This document shows, one piece after another, positions 4,604 to 5,657 of a stretch of 5,657 nucleotides of DNA. The position numbers and the translations under genes are program-made. This DNA is from Desulfobacterales bacterium. GTDB lineage: Bacteria > Desulfobacterota > Desulfobacteria > Desulfobacterales > C00003060. The stretch is from NCBI GenBank assembly GCA_030668505.1, contig DAOUTV010000145.1, forward strand, positions 1 through 5,657. The letters run 5' to 3'. How positions within the stretch are numbered: position 1 is the first letter of the stretch; every line of letters begins with the position of its first letter. The notes under the pieces are model-generated. The model ran no database searches. It was not told the origin of the DNA and saw nothing but the letters and a program-made list of their open reading frames with translations.

Positions 4604-5657
4604 TGAATAGAATCGGGTTTGTTTCTACACGCATTGCCGGCACAGATGGGGTGACACTGGAAACTTACAAGTGGTATCAAATTCTGGAGAGGAACGGCTA
4701 TGAGTGTTATTTTTTTGCCGGAGAACTAGACACCCCGAAAGAGCGGTCCTTTTTTGAGCCCAAAGCCCATTTTGAAGATCCCGAAATGCTGGATATCCAT
4801 TCAGCATGTTTTGGAAAAACGACCCGCAAGGCATCGCTCTCTGCCAGAATACAGGAGTTAAAGGATTACCTCAAATCAAGGCTCTACGAGTTTTGCAAAG
4901 AGTTTAAAATTGATTTACTCATCCCGGAAAACGCCCTGGCCATTCCAATGAACATTCCTCTGGGCCTGGCTCTAACGGAACTGATAGCCGAGAGAGGGAT
5001 GCCGACCGTGGTCCATCATCACGATTTTAGTTGGGAACGAAAGCGCTTCCTCATCAACGCAGTGCGGGACTACCTTCAGTGCGCCTTTCCGCCGAACCTG
5101 CGGTCCATGCGCCATGTGGTAATAAACTCAGAGGCTTCTCGGCAACTGAGCTACCGAACGGGGATCAGTAATGTGGTCATACCCAACGTTTTTGATTTTG
5201 CATGTTCGCCTCCACCGCCTGCCAACGCCGAGTCGCTGCGTGAGGAACTCGGTTTTTCTGATGATGATCTTTTTGTGCTTCAACCGACGCGAATTGTACC
5301 GCGTAAATGGATTGAGAGGGCTGTCGAGCTGGTAAGCTTAATGAAGATAGAACGGCCTAGATTGGTTGTCTCCCATGAATCTGGTGACGAAGGAGACCTT
5401 TATTCGCAAAGGGTGCTGGAGTACGCTGACCGGCTCGGCGTGAAACTGATTTACGTTGGCGACAAGATCGGCTCAGCCCATTGTTTCAAGGCCAGGAATG
5501 ACAAGAAATATACCATGGATGATATCTATCAGAATGCGGACCTTGTTACTTACCCCTCCGGTTATGAAGGCTTCGGGAATGCTTTTCTGGAGGCAATCTA
5601 TTTCAAAAAACCGATTGTGGTAAACCGCTATTCGATCTTTGTCGAAGACATCGAACC
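4603..5657 (+). CDS. GT4-family glycosyltransferase, C-terminus cut by window edge
   Basis: The frame is open from ATG 4603 through the right edge: 351 complete codons without a stop. It is a GT-B fold retaining glycosyltransferase of family 4. The N-terminal glycine-rich loop is RIGFVSTRIAGTDGVTLE (residues 4-20), typical of the acceptor-side Rossmann domain. HHHDFSWERKRF (138-149) is a second conserved block. The C-terminal domain has QPTRIVPRKW (227-236), whose Arg/Lys residues normally bind the sugar-nucleotide diphosphate, and the EX7E motif in YEGFGNAFLEA (E322 and E330), which binds the donor. The missing part is probably the last 50-100 residues. From memory the TDGV and HHHDF..WER blocks resemble mannosylglucosylglycerate synthase-like GT4 enzymes, which use NDP-glucose; whether this one makes a compatible solute or a surface glycan cannot be told here. 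No signal peptide or membrane segment is visible, so it should be cytoplasmic. Start supported by GGGAG 7 nt upstream. Confidence 0.92.
   Translation, partial: MNRIGFVSTRIAGTDGVTLETYKWYQILERNGYECYFFAGELDTPKERSFFEPKAHFEDPEMLDIHSACFGKTTRKASLSARIQELKDYLKSRLYEFCKEFKIDLLIPENALAIPMNIPLGLALTELIAERGMPTVVHHHDFSWERKRFLINAVRDYLQCAFPPNLRSMRHVVINSEASRQLSYRTGISNVVIPNVFDFACSPPPPANAESLREELGFSDDDLFVLQPTRIVPRKWIERAVELVSLMKIERPRLVVSHESGDEGDLYSQRVLEYADRLGVKLIYVGDKIGSAHCFKARNDKKYTMDDIYQNADLVTYPSGYEGFGNAFLEAIYFKKPIVVNRYSIFVEDIE

Noticed and set aside
4440..4643. 67-codon - strand frame across the glycosyltransferase start
   Set aside because: It begins inside a well-supported gene on the other strand, shows no domain and has low-complexity intergenic composition.

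Overview
The window holds four well-supported protein genes plus one partial gene cut by each edge rule: a PflX-type radical SAM enzyme missing its N-terminus (left edge), an M28 zinc aminopeptidase, two tandem radical SAM enzymes, and a GT4 glycosyltransferase missing its C-terminus (right edge). It reads as chromosomal DNA of an anaerobic or microaerophilic bacterium: three oxygen-sensitive radical SAM enzymes lie within about 4.2 kb. Palindromic intergenic repeats of this style are, from memory, common in Desulfobacterota (deltaproteobacteria) and some other environmental lineages. That placement is inference and weak. I see no transposase, integrase, tRNA, rRNA or CRISPR array.

Layout, left to right. 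(1) 1-806, + strand: PflX-like (COG1313-type) radical SAM protein, complete at its C-terminus. (2) 807-1228: a gene-free gap almost filled by two unrelated palindromic elements, a 147-bp structured repeat (843-989) and a 78-bp GC-rich nested inverted repeat (1103-1180). (3) 1229-2233, + strand: membrane-anchored M28 metallopeptidase whose 3' end overlaps the next, convergent gene by 21 bp. (4) 4192 down to 2213, - strand: two paralogous radical SAM genes, 6 bp apart and almost certainly co-transcribed. The second uses a TTG start with its Shine-Dalgarno inside the end of the first. (5) 4193-4602: a divergent intergenic region holding a 106-bp branched palindromic repeat (4291-4396) and a possible 36-codon GTG-start small ORF whose stop overlaps the next start codon. 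(6) 4603 to the edge, + strand: GT4 glycosyltransferase resembling the mannosylglucosylglycerate-synthase-like branch.

The functional link between these genes is uncertain. The two tandem radical SAM enzymes are the best candidate for something undescribed: they share a Cys motif followed by Trp and a Cys-rich C-terminus suggesting an extra Fe-S cluster, and they have no obvious precursor-peptide gene beside them. They are transcribed away from the glycosyltransferase, so a joint role in cell-surface glycan or lipid modification is only a hypothesis. The three repeats differ in sequence, and all lie between genes.
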